From Aliikangiella sp965214955 (GTDB lineage: Bacteria; Pseudomonadota; Gammaproteobacteria; Enterobacterales; Kangiellaceae), in assembly GCA_965214955.1 (NCBI GenBank), contig CBDCCU010000007.1, positions 169,776 through 233,775 on the forward strand: a DNA stretch of 64,000 bases, read 5' to 3'. The translations under genes and the position numbers were made by a program. Shown here one piece after another: positions 17,353 to 25,987 of the stretch. Under the pieces are notes generated by a model. That model saw nothing but the letters and a program-made list of their open reading frames with translations. It searched no databases and was not told where the DNA came from. The first letter of the stretch is position 1. Every line of letters begins with the position of its first letter.

Positions 17353-18549
17353 TTAAAGTTTATAGGTAAACATTAGCCATATTTTTTGGCGAGATGTATA
17401 TAAATCTTCATCATCACTGTCAAAATCAGCATATTTAAGTAAGCCGCTCCAGTTTGTGCTTAATTTTTTAGAAATAGAGAAGTCTAACTCAGTACCAAAA
17501 TCAGTACTTTGTTCTTCTGAGCTAAAGTCATGGTAAACAACTTTAAAGTTAAAACCGCCAGCTTTGAAAGTCGCATTTAAATACGTATCTTCAATACCAA
17601 CTCCTGGTGTGGCCAAAAACACATCAGCCCAACCTTGAAACTTATGTAAAGTCGCTAGTGAAGTAGTAAATGCCTGTCCATTTTCACTGTCACCACCTAA
17701 AACTTCAAGACCAGCACCAAATGAGTAATTATCTTGTTTATATGCACCTTCTAGTAGATAGTAGTTTGCATCATAATCATTGTTATTATTTGCATTATCT
17801 GATTGAGAAGCAATTTCAGCAGTATATGCAAATGCACCAGCTTTACCTGAGAACTTTATTCCTAGAGTAGAATTAGATAGTCCAGCAGCATCTTGATTAT
17901 CTATAGATAAATAATACCCTGACAGCTTACCTGCACCTGTTTTGTAATCTAAACCTAATAAATGAGTGCGGTGCTCATGATCACCTGCAGGCACTTGCTC
18001 ACCAAAGATTCTATTAACACCAAAAATATAAGAATAGTTAAAATCAACTTTTCCAAATTTATTCTTAAAAGTCATTGCATCATAAGTTTGTTCATTTTGA
18101 CGCCAGCCAACTCCACCAACATATCTTTGGTTCCCTATTAAAATTCTTTGACGCCCTAAGTCTAAGCTATAATCACCATCAGTATATTTTAAATAGGCTT
18201 GATTAACTTCAGTTCCTTCAGGATCAGCAATTACTGGAAAGCCTGATTGACCTGGTGAAGTTCCACCACCACTATTGTAGTCAGTATTACCTAGAGTACT
18301 AACATCATCAAACTCAATAACGGTTGAAACACTCTTGTTCCATTTAGTTTTAATTGTTGCTCTACTTCTTAAAGTAGATGCTGTTGCAGTGTCATCAAAC
18401 CCTTCCTGATCAACATTTTCAATTCTATATCTAAAACTCACATCAACCGTGCTATGAACACCATCTTCAGAGTGATCAGCCATGGCACCAAAAGAAGTTA
18501 CTGCTAAAACGGCAGCCGCTACAGAATTAATACTGAATTTTGTTTTCAT
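17353..18549 (-). CDS. Outer-membrane porin, alginate-export-domain-like
   Basis: 398 residues with a signal peptide (about 1-24, ending GAMA-DHSE). The mature part is a beta-barrel pattern of alternating residues; it opens VHSTVDVSFRYRIENVDQEGFDDTATASTLRSRATIKT and has DLGRQRILIGNQRYVGGVGWRQNEQTYDA, typical of the alginate_exp-like porins. The C-terminus ends in an aromatic/hydrophobic strand (KIWLMFTYKL) suited to BAM recognition. Substrate unknown. The promoter region has a perfect FNR box, so expression at low oxygen is likely. Confidence 0.85.
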   Translation of the reverse strand: MKTKFSINSVAAAVLAVTSFGAMADHSEDGVHSTVDVSFRYRIENVDQEGFDDTATASTLRSRATIKTKWNKSVSTVIEFDDVSTLGNTDYNSGGGTSPGQSGFPVIADPEGTEVNQAYLKYTDGDYSLDLGRQRILIGNQRYVGGVGWRQNEQTYDAMTFKNKFGKVDFNYSYIFGVNRIFGEQVPAGDHEHRTHLLGLDYKTGAGKLSGYYLSIDNQDAAGLSNSTLGIKFSGKAGAFAYTAEIASQSDNANNNNDYDANYYLLEGAYKQDNYSFGAGLEVLGGDSENGQAFTTSLATLHKFQGWADVFLATPGVGIEDTYLNATFKAGGFNFKVVYHDFSSEEQSTDFGTELDFSISKKLSTNWSGLLKYADFDSDDEDLYTSRQKIWLMFTYKL

Positions 18550-18631
18550 ATCTCATCCCCTTTGCAGGATTTTATTCACTAATTTATTAGTGGTTAGAAT
18601 ATTAGGCATGTACCTAATTGGCACAGGGGGT

Positions 18632-18672
18632 AATCTACTCTGATGAGTGATAAGTGTCTTGATCCATATCAA
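18632..18672 (-). promoter_or_regulatory. FNR box and -10 element, class II layout, porin promoter
   Basis: TTGATCCATATCAA (18659-18672) is a full-consensus FNR/Anr site. On the minus strand TAGATT (18632-18637) lies 31 bp from the box centre, exactly the spacing of an FNR site centred at -41.5. The transcript would have a leader of about 75 bases before the porin ATG. The box also lies upstream of the divergent moaA promoter. Confidence 0.82.
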
Positions 18673-18734
18673 CAAACAATTGTCAATTTAAAATAAAATA
18701 AACAGCATTAAATAATTAGGATAATATTATTCTT

Positions 18735-18763
18735 TTAATATTTAATTATTTATATACTATAAT
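18735..18763 (+). promoter_or_regulatory. Likely moaA promoter
   Basis: TTAATA and TATAAT (18758-18763) with a 17-bp spacer. Transcription would begin near 18770, about 25 bases ahead of the Moco riboswitch. Confidence 0.5.
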
Positions 18764-18796
18764 TTAGTAACATTTATCTAAGATAAATAATCTTAA

Positions 18797-18909
18797 ACTC
18801 CGAGCATTGAAAGCTAAGTCGTACATTAATTCGATACGCTAACTTTGCCGTAGCTAAGGCTGCCAGGGTTAACCAAGAAATTGTTTGACCTCCCGTATTT
18901 GGAAAGGAG
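18797..18909 (+). ncRNA. Moco riboswitch (molybdenum cofactor RNA motif)
   Basis: The leader matches the E. coli moaA Moco motif block by block: GCTGCCAGGG (E. coli GCCACCAGGG), AAGAAAT, and GACCTCCCGTATTTGGAAAG (E. coli GCCTCCCGTATCTGGAAAG). The stem GGTTAA/TTTGACC replaces GGCGAAG/CTTCGCC, a covarying pair. The 5' CTCC can pair with the GGAG that serves as the moaA ribosome-binding site, so control at translation initiation is likely. Binding of molybdenum cofactor would lower moaA expression. The 5' boundary is approximate. Confidence 0.93.
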
Positions 18910-18916
18910 CAATAAA

Positions 18917-19900
18917 TTGAATCAGCAACTTATCGACCCATTAGGTCGCCAGTTCCCTTATTTACGCCTATCAATCACAGATGTGTGTAATTTCTCCTGT
19001 CAGTATTGTTTGCCCGATGGTTACCAGTGCTCTTCTTCTGAGCCTTTTTTAACTCAAAATGAAATTAATAACCTAGTGACGGCATTTGCAGAGCTGGGTA
19101 CTTGGAAAGTGAGAATTACTGGGGGTGAACCAACCGTTAGGAAAGATTTTCTATCCATTCTTAATCGCATTAGTAACACCCAAGGGATCAAGCAAGTTGC
19201 AATGACAACTAACGGCTACAAGCTAAAACAACGTATAAAGTCGTGGGTAGATAATGGATTAACTCATCTTAATGTTAGCGTAGATAGTTTAGATCCACGT
19301 CTATTTCATAGCTTAACTGGACATAATAAGCTTCAAGAAATACTCGAAGGCATTGATTACGCTTTAACCTTGCCGCTAAACAAAATCAAATTAAATGCCG
19401 TTTTATTAAAAGATATTAACGCCCATCAATTTGAACACTACACTAATTTACTAAAGCATAAAAATATTAGTATGCGTTTTATAGAGCTTATGCAAACAGG
19501 TGATAACCACGACTATTTTAACCAATATCATGTTAGTTCGAGCGTTTTAAAAGATTATCTAGTGCTCAATGGATGGACTGAAAAATTAAAAGAAAAAGGC
19601 GCAGGTCCCGCAGTAGAGTTTATACACCCCGAGTATAAGGGCAGTTTTGGAATTATTGCGCCCTATTCAAAAGATTTTTGTGATAGCTGTAATCGCCTTA
19701 GAGTTTCATCAACAGGTAAATTTCACTTGTGCCTTTTTGGTAGCCAAGGATATAGCGTAAGACATTTGTTACAAAAGCCTGAGCAAAAAAATCAACTTAA
19801 AGATGAACTCTGTAGTTTATTAAGTAATAAAAAAGCAACTCACTTCTTACATGATGGAAACACTGGAATTACACCTAATCTTGCTTCGGTTGGCGGTTAG
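18917..19900 (+). CDS. moaA: GTP 3',8-cyclase MoaA, TTG start
   Basis: 327 residues from TTG 18917, with AAAGGAG seven bases upstream. LRLSITDVCNFSCQYCLPDGY carries the radical-SAM CxxxCxxC; the C-terminal CDSCNRLRVSSTGKFHLCLF holds the second 4Fe-4S cluster; the protein ends in GG as in the family. It turns GTP into 3',8-cyclo-GTP, the first step of molybdopterin synthesis. A reading from 18881 would add 12 residues inside the riboswitch and is rejected. moeA follows 2 bp after the stop. Confidence 0.96.
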   Translation: MNQQLIDPLGRQFPYLRLSITDVCNFSCQYCLPDGYQCSSSEPFLTQNEINNLVTAFAELGTWKVRITGGEPTVRKDFLSILNRISNTQGIKQVAMTTNGYKLKQRIKSWVDNGLTHLNVSVDSLDPRLFHSLTGHNKLQEILEGIDYALTLPLNKIKLNAVLLKDINAHQFEHYTNLLKHKNISMRFIELMQTGDNHDYFNQYHVSSSVLKDYLVLNGWTEKLKEKGAGPAVEFIHPEYKGSFGIIAPYSKDFCDSCNRLRVSSTGKFHLCLFGSQGYSVRHLLQKPEQKNQLKDELCSLLSNKKATHFLHDGNTGITPNLASVGG

Positions 19901-19902
19901 CA

Positions 19903-21168
19903 ATGAACGACAATAAAACTCAATACACATTAAATTACATGGTTGAATTTGAAAAAGGCATCGATCTTATTTCAGAGCATTCACGTCTAAAGCAAATACA
20001 AATAACAACGCTTGAAGAAAGTGTTGGACTAATTTTAGCTGATGATATTTATGCTCCCGAATCAATTCCTTCATTTAATAATTCAGCTATGGATGGCTAC
20101 GCCGTAAACTCTAACGATTTAAAAGATGCTTCTAAGGATAATCCTATAGAATTAACCGTTATTGGAACAACTGCCGCAGGCGATTTTCCTTTAGAACAAA
20201 AAAACACTAAAGGTTGTGCTCAAAAAATAATGACTGGCGCAGCTGTACCTAACTCATTTGACGCAATAATTCCTGTTGAAAACACTCAACTTATTAATGA
20301 TAAAGTTCAGTGCTTTTCCTCGCCAAAACTTGGTGCTCATGTAAGAAAAATTGGTGAAGATTTTATAAAAGGTGAAAAAATAATTTCCTCTGGTCATCAA
20401 CTAAACGCTAACAGTATCGCCGCGTTAAGCGCACTAGGTGTTGCCAAAGTAAAAACCTATCAATCTATTTCATTTTCACTTTTTTCAACAGGAAAAGAAT
20501 TAGTTGATGATATTGCTCAAAAACTAAAACCAGGCCAAATAAGAAATTCAAATAAACCTTATATTATACAATGGCTTAAAGCTCTTCCGGTTGAAGTTAA
20601 TGATTTGGGAACTAATTTTGATCTTCCTGAAAAATTTGCAACCGATCTACAAACCCAACTCGATAAAAATGTTGATATTGTTATTAGTAGCGGCGCAGTA
20701 TCAATGGGAGATTTTGACTTTATACCATCAACTATCAAAAAGCTTGGTGGAGAAATAATATTTCACAAATCAAAAATAAAACCAGGAAAGCCAATACTGT
20801 TTGCTAAGTTTCCTAATGGTACATTTTATTTTGGTTTGCCTGGCAATCCCATATCAGCGGCAATTGGTTTAAGGTTTTTTGTAGGACATTTAATTCGTAA
20901 GATGTATAACAAAGATAACGAACAACCAATCACTGGCATTAGCCAAAATACAATGCAAAAGAAAGTCGGCTTTAGAACAATCTGGAAAGCGATTAGCCAA
21001 GTTAATAAAAGTGCAAAGTTACAAACTCAAATACTCGATGGACAAGAATCATTTAAGATTAAACCATTAATTAATGCCAATGGCTGGGCTGTATTAAGCG
21101 AAGAAAAATCTCAGGTTAAAGCTGGCGAAAAAATATTGTTTTACCCAACAAAGCTCAATTTAGAGTAA
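19903..21168 (+). CDS. moeA: Molybdopterin molybdenumtransferase MoeA
   Basis: 421 residues with the four-domain MoeA layout. IPSFNNSAMDGYAV, GDFPLEQKNTKGCAQKIMTGAAVPNSFDAIIPVEN, the MPT-binding VISSGAVSMGDFDFI and KPGKPILFAKF-GLPGNPISAAIG are all present. It inserts molybdate into adenylated molybdopterin. It is in one operon with moaA and the small gene behind it. Confidence 0.96.
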   Translation: MNDNKTQYTLNYMVEFEKGIDLISEHSRLKQIQITTLEESVGLILADDIYAPESIPSFNNSAMDGYAVNSNDLKDASKDNPIELTVIGTTAAGDFPLEQKNTKGCAQKIMTGAAVPNSFDAIIPVENTQLINDKVQCFSSPKLGAHVRKIGEDFIKGEKIISSGHQLNANSIAALSALGVAKVKTYQSISFSLFSTGKELVDDIAQKLKPGQIRNSNKPYIIQWLKALPVEVNDLGTNFDLPEKFATDLQTQLDKNVDIVISSGAVSMGDFDFIPSTIKKLGGEIIFHKSKIKPGKPILFAKFPNGTFYFGLPGNPISAAIGLRFFVGHLIRKMYNKDNEQPITGISQNTMQKKVGFRTIWKAISQVNKSAKLQTQILDGQESFKIKPLINANGWAVLSEEKSQVKAGEKILFYPTKLNLE

Positions 21169-21173
21169 ATAAT

Positions 21174-21494
21174 ATGCACTTTAAACAACAGGAAAACGCG
21201 ATCTACTTTAAAATAGATCACCAAGAAGCTTCTAATTTATTAGCTGGTAAAATTATAAAAAACTACCTTAGCTTCAATGAAAATTATTCTATAAAACAAA
21301 CCCTTCAAACAGGTGAAGCCAACAGCTATTTATTTGATGCAAAAAATAACGCTCAAATAATCAAGGTTTCAAATAATCAATTAGCACAAGAGCTCGCTTC
21401 AAGACCTTCAAGAAAAGGAATTAAAATAGACTCCATTAATGGTTCAACTGATATATTTTTGCAGGTCGATTTAAAAAGTAAGCCAAAAGAGTAA
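21174..21494 (+). CDS. Small protein in moa-moe operon, unknown function
   Basis: 106 residues, no signal peptide or membrane helix. It starts MHFKQQENAIYFKIDHQEASNLLAGKII. The pattern (short beta strand with ENAI-F-I, then a helix, then two beta pairs) recalls the small DUF7009-like proteins sometimes found in molybdenum-cofactor loci, but that assignment is weak. It starts 5 bp after moeA and converges on mobA, so a molybdenum-cofactor-related role is inferred from context only. Confidence 0.6.
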   Translation: MHFKQQENAIYFKIDHQEASNLLAGKIIKNYLSFNENYSIKQTLQTGEANSYLFDAKNNAQIIKVSNNQLAQELASRPSRKGIKIDSINGSTDIFLQVDLKSKPKE

Positions 21495-21498
21495 AGTA

Positions 21499-22089
21499 TT
21501 AATTATGTAAGTCGTTTAAGGAGTTAATATTTAAAAAATATTTTTCCTCTATATTAATATTTAATTCTTTAGCATTTATCAATTGCCAAAAATCTCTAAC
21601 TCTTCGGAAATTATTATTATAAAAATTGTCTAAATCAGGAAGCACTCGCTTATTCATTAACGCAATTAAATAATGTTTACGCTGATCTGAGCTCAAAAAA
21701 TAAGCATTTTCACTTTTATTCTTATTCTTATTTTCATTAATATAAACAAGCATTCTTTGAAGAAGATCACTGGGCAACTGGGGAACATCAACAGGCAAAA
21801 TAAATAGCCAATCTGTTTTACACTGTTTAAAAGCATTGAGTATACCCGTTAACGGGCCATCAAAATTAGTATTATGATCTGCAATAACGGGGTAATTAAA
21901 TTGTTCGTAAAAGTCTAGGTTTCTATTGGCTGAAATTACAATAGCGTTAAGTTGTTTAACTAGCCATTCAATTTGATGCTCAGCAAGCTTTTTATTTTTA
22001 AACTCTATTAAACCTTTATCACAACCATTAAAACGAGAGCCTTTTCCTCCTGCTAACAATAATCCTGTAATATCAGTTAAATTAATCAT
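21499..22089 (-). CDS. mobA: Molybdenum cofactor guanylyltransferase MobA
   Basis: 196 residues from ATG 22089 (MINLTDITGLLLAGGKGSR; a second possible ATG is at 22107). The nucleotide-binding LLAGGKGSRFNGCDKGLIEF motif and LFILPVDVPQLPSDLL are standard for MobA. It joins GMP to Mo-molybdopterin to make the bis-MGD cofactor of nitrate, DMSO and formate enzymes. It converges on the moaA-moeA operon. Confidence 0.92.
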   Translation of the reverse strand: MINLTDITGLLLAGGKGSRFNGCDKGLIEFKNKKLAEHQIEWLVKQLNAIVISANRNLDFYEQFNYPVIADHNTNFDGPLTGILNAFKQCKTDWLFILPVDVPQLPSDLLQRMLVYINENKNKNKSENAYFLSSDQRKHYLIALMNKRVLPDLDNFYNNNFRRVRDFWQLINAKELNINIEEKYFLNINSLNDLHN

Positions 22090-22135
22090 AATAAAAACTC
22101 TAACCATAACCGAGTTAATAACAGTTATCTTAAAT

Positions 22136-22163
22136 AAAAAACGCAGCCTAAGCTGCGTTTTTT
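22136..22163 (-). terminator. Intrinsic terminator after fnr
   Basis: AAAAAACGCAGC, loop CTAA, GCTGCGTTTTTT, symmetrical and with a T-run on both strands. It lies 23 bases past the fnr stop, ahead of mobA. Confidence 0.92.
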
Positions 22164-22185
22164 ATTTAAAATTTATTTCTGCTCA

Positions 22186-22932
22186 CTAAGCACTTAATGA
22201 ATGATGACAAGAAGTTCCTGCTAACGTACTTAAACTAGCAATATCAGTAATTTCAATATATCGATCATGAATTGAAATTAACTCTCTTTTTTGTAATCTA
22301 GTGACTAATCGGCTAACTGTTTCTACGGCTAAACCTAAGTAATTTCCAATATCGCCTCTAGTCATTGTTAACTGAAACTCTCTATCAGATAATCCGCGAC
22401 GCTTAAATCGCTGTGACAAGTTAATGATAAACGCGGCAAATCTTTCATCTGCGTTCTTTTTGCTTAAAAGCATCATTAACTCTTGCTCGTCTCTAATTTC
22501 GCCGCTCATCACTTTAAACACTTGCTTTTGTAGTCCTGGAATATCGCGAGAAAGATCTTCAAGCTTATCAAAAGGAATTGAGCAAACTAAAGAAGTTTCA
22601 AGCGCTTTGGCAAAACTTGGATAATGCGAATTGCTAATGGCATTTAAACCGACCATTTCACCGGGCAAGTGAAAACCCGTTATTTGCTCTGTACCATCCG
22701 AACTAATTGTATAAGACTTTAAACTACCCGAGCGAATAGCATGAATTGCATTAAACTCATCACCCGCATGAAATAGGAAGTCGCCCTTTTTAAGAACTTT
22801 TTTGCGTTGAACAATATTCTCTAAATGTTCAATTTCAGAATCAACCAACATTACTGGCAAGCATAAACGTCGAATGCTACAAGTTTGGCACTTAATTTCA
22901 CTATGTAGTGGGCTACTAGAAGACAAATTCAA
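22186..22932 (-). CDS. fnr: Oxygen-sensing transcription regulator FNR/Anr
   Basis: 248 residues. KCQTCSIRRLC supplies Cys15, 18 and 24, and SLVCSIPF the fourth Cys, the ligands of the oxygen-labile 4Fe-4S cluster. A cyclic-nucleotide-type domain (about 35-150) is followed by the Crp helix-turn-helix with GNYLGLAVETVSRLVTRLQ, whose E-SR recognition helix reads TTGAT-N4-ATCAA. Two such boxes occur in this window, ahead of the porin and hemN genes, so it probably controls its neighbours. Confidence 0.95.
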   Translation of the reverse strand: MNLSSSSPLHSEIKCQTCSIRRLCLPVMLVDSEIEHLENIVQRKKVLKKGDFLFHAGDEFNAIHAIRSGSLKSYTISSDGTEQITGFHLPGEMVGLNAISNSHYPSFAKALETSLVCSIPFDKLEDLSRDIPGLQKQVFKVMSGEIRDEQELMMLLSKKNADERFAAFIINLSQRFKRRGLSDREFQLTMTRGDIGNYLGLAVETVSRLVTRLQKRELISIHDRYIEITDIASLSTLAGTSCHHSLSA

Positions 22933-23040
22933 TCAACCAACCTAGAAATAAAATAAGCCGCGATTATAACCTATTTTAAAAAAAACGGGAGTATTAATTC
23001 ATTATTTTATTAATTTCAATATTTAAGCTGATTAAACAGT

Positions 23041-23064
23041 GCTTTGGGCACTTGTGCCCAAAGC
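23041..23064 (-). terminator. Hairpin after hemN
   Basis: GCTTTGGGCA, loop of four, TGCCCAAAGC; 10-bp perfect stem eight bases past the hemN stop, with a poor T-tract. Confidence 0.65.
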
Positions 23065-23071
23065 AGCAAAA

Positions 23072-24454
23072 TTAAATAACCTTAGAATAACTGGTGGTCA
23101 CCTGTAATTCATTTAGATAAGCATCAAACATCATACAAATATTGCGAATTAACAAACGTCCACGATTAGTTACTTCAATTTTATCTTTATTTTCAATCAC
23201 TAAACCATCTTCTATAAAGTCCTTCAAAAGTGATATTTCTTTTGCAAAATAATCATCAAATTTAATATTAAACTCATTTTCTACTTCTGACTTATTGGTT
23301 TCAAAATGACAAATTAAATCAAAAATCACTTTTTTACGCACATTATCGTCAAACACCATACCAACACCTCGCCAGCTTGGTAGTTGATTATTGTCTAATG
23401 CTTCATAATAGGAATCTAAATCTCTCACATTTTGATGATACTGCCCGTTTAATGAGCCAATAGACGAAACTCCCACTCCAATTAGCTCGTATTCTTCATG
23501 CGTTGTATAACCCTGAAAGTTTCTATGTAGGCAGTTGTTTTGTTGAGCAATAGCTAGCTCATCGCTTGGTTTAGCAAAGTGATCCATACCAATGTATAAA
23601 TAGCCATCATTTTGCAGGGTTTCAACAATATACTCAAAAATAGCCAGCTTTACTGTAGGTGAAGGTAGCTGATCGGCAATAATTTTGCGCTGAGGTTTAA
23701 AACGGTGAGGTAAGTGGGCGTAGTTAAATACTGAAATTCTATCAGGTGAAATTTCAATCACCTTATTTAGCGTTTCCTTGAAAGTTTCTTTAGTTTGCAA
23801 AGGCAACCCATAGATTAAATCAAGGTTAATCGACTCAAACCCATATTTTCTGGCTTCAAATACCATATCTCGGGTCATTTCAAAGGATTGTACGCGATTA
23901 ACTGATTTTTGAACTTGAGGATCAAAATCTTGAACTCCCATGCTCATGCGGTTAAAACCAAGCTCGGCTAATACTTTTATATCTTCAATATTAAGCGCCC
24001 TAGGATCAACTTCAATAGAAATTTCTGTAGAAGGCTCGTTAGGAATATCAAATACTTCACGAATTGCCGTCATAATAGCGGTCATTTGAGCCATGGTTAA
24101 AAATGTTGGCGTTCCCCCACCCCAATGAATTTGGCGTAAAGTTTTTGCTTTAATTTTTTCCCCAACTAATTTAATTTCTTTAATTAAATTAGTAACATAG
24201 CGCTCTGATCTTGATTTATCTTTAGTAATAACTTTATTGCAAGCGCAGTAGTAACAAATATTTTGACAAAACGGAATATGGATATATAAAGATAGCGACT
24301 TGTCTTGCGAAACCGTTTGCAGGCATGTTTCATAGTCATTAAGTTTATAATCGTCAGAAAACTCTAATGCTGTAGGATAAGATGTATACCTTGGGCCCGA
24401 AACGTTATATTTTTTAAGGACCGCCTCATCCCACTCTAATCGACTAATTTTCAA
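23072..24454 (-). CDS. hemN: Oxygen-independent coproporphyrinogen III oxidase
   Basis: 460 residues (E. coli HemN 457). YNVSGPRYTSYPTALEF at the N-terminus, the radical-SAM IHIPFCQNICYYCACN, WGGGTPTFL, and the HemN_C domain at the end. It decarboxylates coproporphyrinogen III to protoporphyrinogen IX without oxygen, for haem synthesis. An FNR box at the correct class II distance lies upstream, as expected for an anaerobically induced hemN. Confidence 0.97.
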   Translation of the reverse strand: MKISRLEWDEAVLKKYNVSGPRYTSYPTALEFSDDYKLNDYETCLQTVSQDKSLSLYIHIPFCQNICYYCACNKVITKDKSRSERYVTNLIKEIKLVGEKIKAKTLRQIHWGGGTPTFLTMAQMTAIMTAIREVFDIPNEPSTEISIEVDPRALNIEDIKVLAELGFNRMSMGVQDFDPQVQKSVNRVQSFEMTRDMVFEARKYGFESINLDLIYGLPLQTKETFKETLNKVIEISPDRISVFNYAHLPHRFKPQRKIIADQLPSPTVKLAIFEYIVETLQNDGYLYIGMDHFAKPSDELAIAQQNNCLHRNFQGYTTHEEYELIGVGVSSIGSLNGQYHQNVRDLDSYYEALDNNQLPSWRGVGMVFDDNVRKKVIFDLICHFETNKSEVENEFNIKFDDYFAKEISLLKDFIEDGLVIENKDKIEVTNRGRLLIRNICMMFDAYLNELQVTTSYSKVI

Positions 24455-24498
24455 CTGATCTCTCCTAATAAATCATTACTACAAATTTAACTTCAACA

Positions 24499-24539
24499 AA
24501 GATACCAGAGCCTACTTTATCACTTATGATCTGGATCAG
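24499..24539 (-). promoter_or_regulatory. FNR box and -10 element of hemN
   Basis: ATGATCTGGATCAG (24526-24539) keeps the TGAT-N4-ATCA core of the FNR site. On the minus strand TATCTT (24499-24504) lies 31 bp from the box centre, the class II spacing, and the start would leave a leader of about 37 bases. Confidence 0.7.
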
Positions 24540-24540
24540 T

Positions 24541-24575
24541 CGTTATTACTTGAGTAATCATATCAAGTAATAACG
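24541..24575. promoter_or_regulatory. 13-bp-arm inverted repeat next to the hemN FNR box
   Basis: CGTTATTACTTGA and TCAAGTAATAACG are perfect arms around a 9-base loop. It touches the FNR box. No T-run follows on either strand, so an operator or mRNA end-stabilising hairpin is more likely than a terminator. Confidence 0.6.
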
Positions 24576-24631
24576 AGAGTGCCTACACATAATAAACACC
24601 ATATACATTAATAATTTATAAATTTAATCAC

Positions 24632-25444
24632 CTATTCTAGTTTATTTTGCCTTATTAAATTCTGCACATTCTGCACATATTTATCTCTTTCTTCCGAATA
24701 AAAAGTTAGCTCTGATGCTAGTTCACTACCATATACAACACCGTTAGACGCTTTTAGCTGAGCCCGCAGTAACCTTAATTTATGATACGCTGGATGCGAA
24801 TTTAGGTTTTTAAAGTAACTGGCTACAGATTCATTGGGTGAATTAAACCGCTTAATTTCATGAAATTTCCCTTCACCTCGATTGTTTGGAACAACACCAC
24901 AGCCTTTGTTAAAACACCACTGACCAAACAAATTATTCGCTTGCTTTGCAAACCGAGAACTTCCCCAAGCCGACTCAATAGCCGCCTGTGCCAAAACCAA
25001 AGATTCAGGAATAACGTCAACTTTTAATTTAAGCTCGGCAAGTATTTCAATAGGATCGGTAGCCGAAACTCTATAAGCTTTTGCCATTCTCTTTAACTTG
25101 TTTAATACAGCCTGCTGATGAGCAAGATCATCATTTAAAGACTTTTCTATTGTTCCTATAAAAGCTCTTGAATATTCAAGCTTTAAGTTTTGCTGCTTAA
25201 CTATTGGTTTTAAAAAATTAAAAAATGCTCGCTTTTTTTCATTAACATTTTTAATCGCACTAAAGTCTGGTAAAAGAGAATTAATAATCTCAGGCTTTGG
25301 CGCTTGAGTTTGCTTATTCGGTGAATATTGAAAGAGCAATAAAGTCATTAGCCCTCCAAATAATAAAATAACCGTAACAAGTGTTTGTTTTTCTTGTAAC
25401 TTAATAGCTTGTTCTTGTTGCCAACTAGTTCTATCCTTTCTCAC
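24632..25444 (-). CDS. Bax-like glucosaminidase-domain protein
   Basis: 270 residues with one N-terminal membrane anchor (about 22-42). The rest is a glucosaminidase domain: VIPESLVLAQAAIESAWGSSRFAKQANNLFGQWCFNKGCGVVP, with the catalytic Glu in AAIESAWG, and HEIKRFNSPNESVASYFKNLNSHPAY. It is like E. coli Bax, a peptidoglycan N-acetylglucosaminidase-type enzyme facing the periplasm. Its 3' end lies 177 bp from the hemN start. Confidence 0.88.
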   Translation of the reverse strand: MRKDRTSWQQEQAIKLQEKQTLVTVILLFGGLMTLLLFQYSPNKQTQAPKPEIINSLLPDFSAIKNVNEKKRAFFNFLKPIVKQQNLKLEYSRAFIGTIEKSLNDDLAHQQAVLNKLKRMAKAYRVSATDPIEILAELKLKVDVIPESLVLAQAAIESAWGSSRFAKQANNLFGQWCFNKGCGVVPNNRGEGKFHEIKRFNSPNESVASYFKNLNSHPAYHKLRLLRAQLKASNGVVYGSELASELTFYSEERDKYVQNVQNLIRQNKLE

Positions 25445-25482
25445 ATTAAGTATCCTAATTTATTAACCACAAAGATCATGCT

Positions 25483-25618
25483 TGCTCTTCTTCAATAGAT
25501 TTATTTTAGTATTAAACTAACCCGTTTTTGCTTATCAATGTTTAAATAAGAATAGGCTGCATTGTTCTGCAAATAGCTTACTTTCGGACTTCGCTAAATC
25601 ATATATTGAAGAAGAGCA
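25483..25618. mobile_element. MITE family 2 (136 bp)
   Basis: Perfect 15-bp terminal inverted repeats (TGCTCTTCTTCAATA and its complement) bound a 136-bp non-coding segment. It differs from the 262-bp family but shares the CTTCTTCAA core of its ends. No clear target duplication. The rest of the 543-bp gap (25445-25987) is AT-rich sequence, with nothing else recognised apart from the leader of the TetR gene. Confidence 0.7.
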
Positions 25619-25987
25619 GATAAAAAAACATGCCAAGTTGTTATTTTATCTCAAAATAACAACAATTAAACTCACTAAAACACTCAATCAATAGACCAAT
25701 ACCGCTAATTATATTTTAATAACACACAAATAATTATCCAACTAATATTAAAACGCGTTTCGATATTGCAACATTATTTAATTATGTTACTTTTTTACAT
25801 CAATATAAAATATAGAGCGAATATTTGAGGTTAGCTTTATTAATATTCTGCTTAAACAGAATTAAAAATAACTTTTCTTTGCAAAAAGATGTTTTAATTA
25901 GCTCAAACTTTAGTAAAATAATGCGTAAGATAAATTTTTCCAACATAAATTATTTTAAGCAATAATAACAATAAAGAGGTTAGACAA

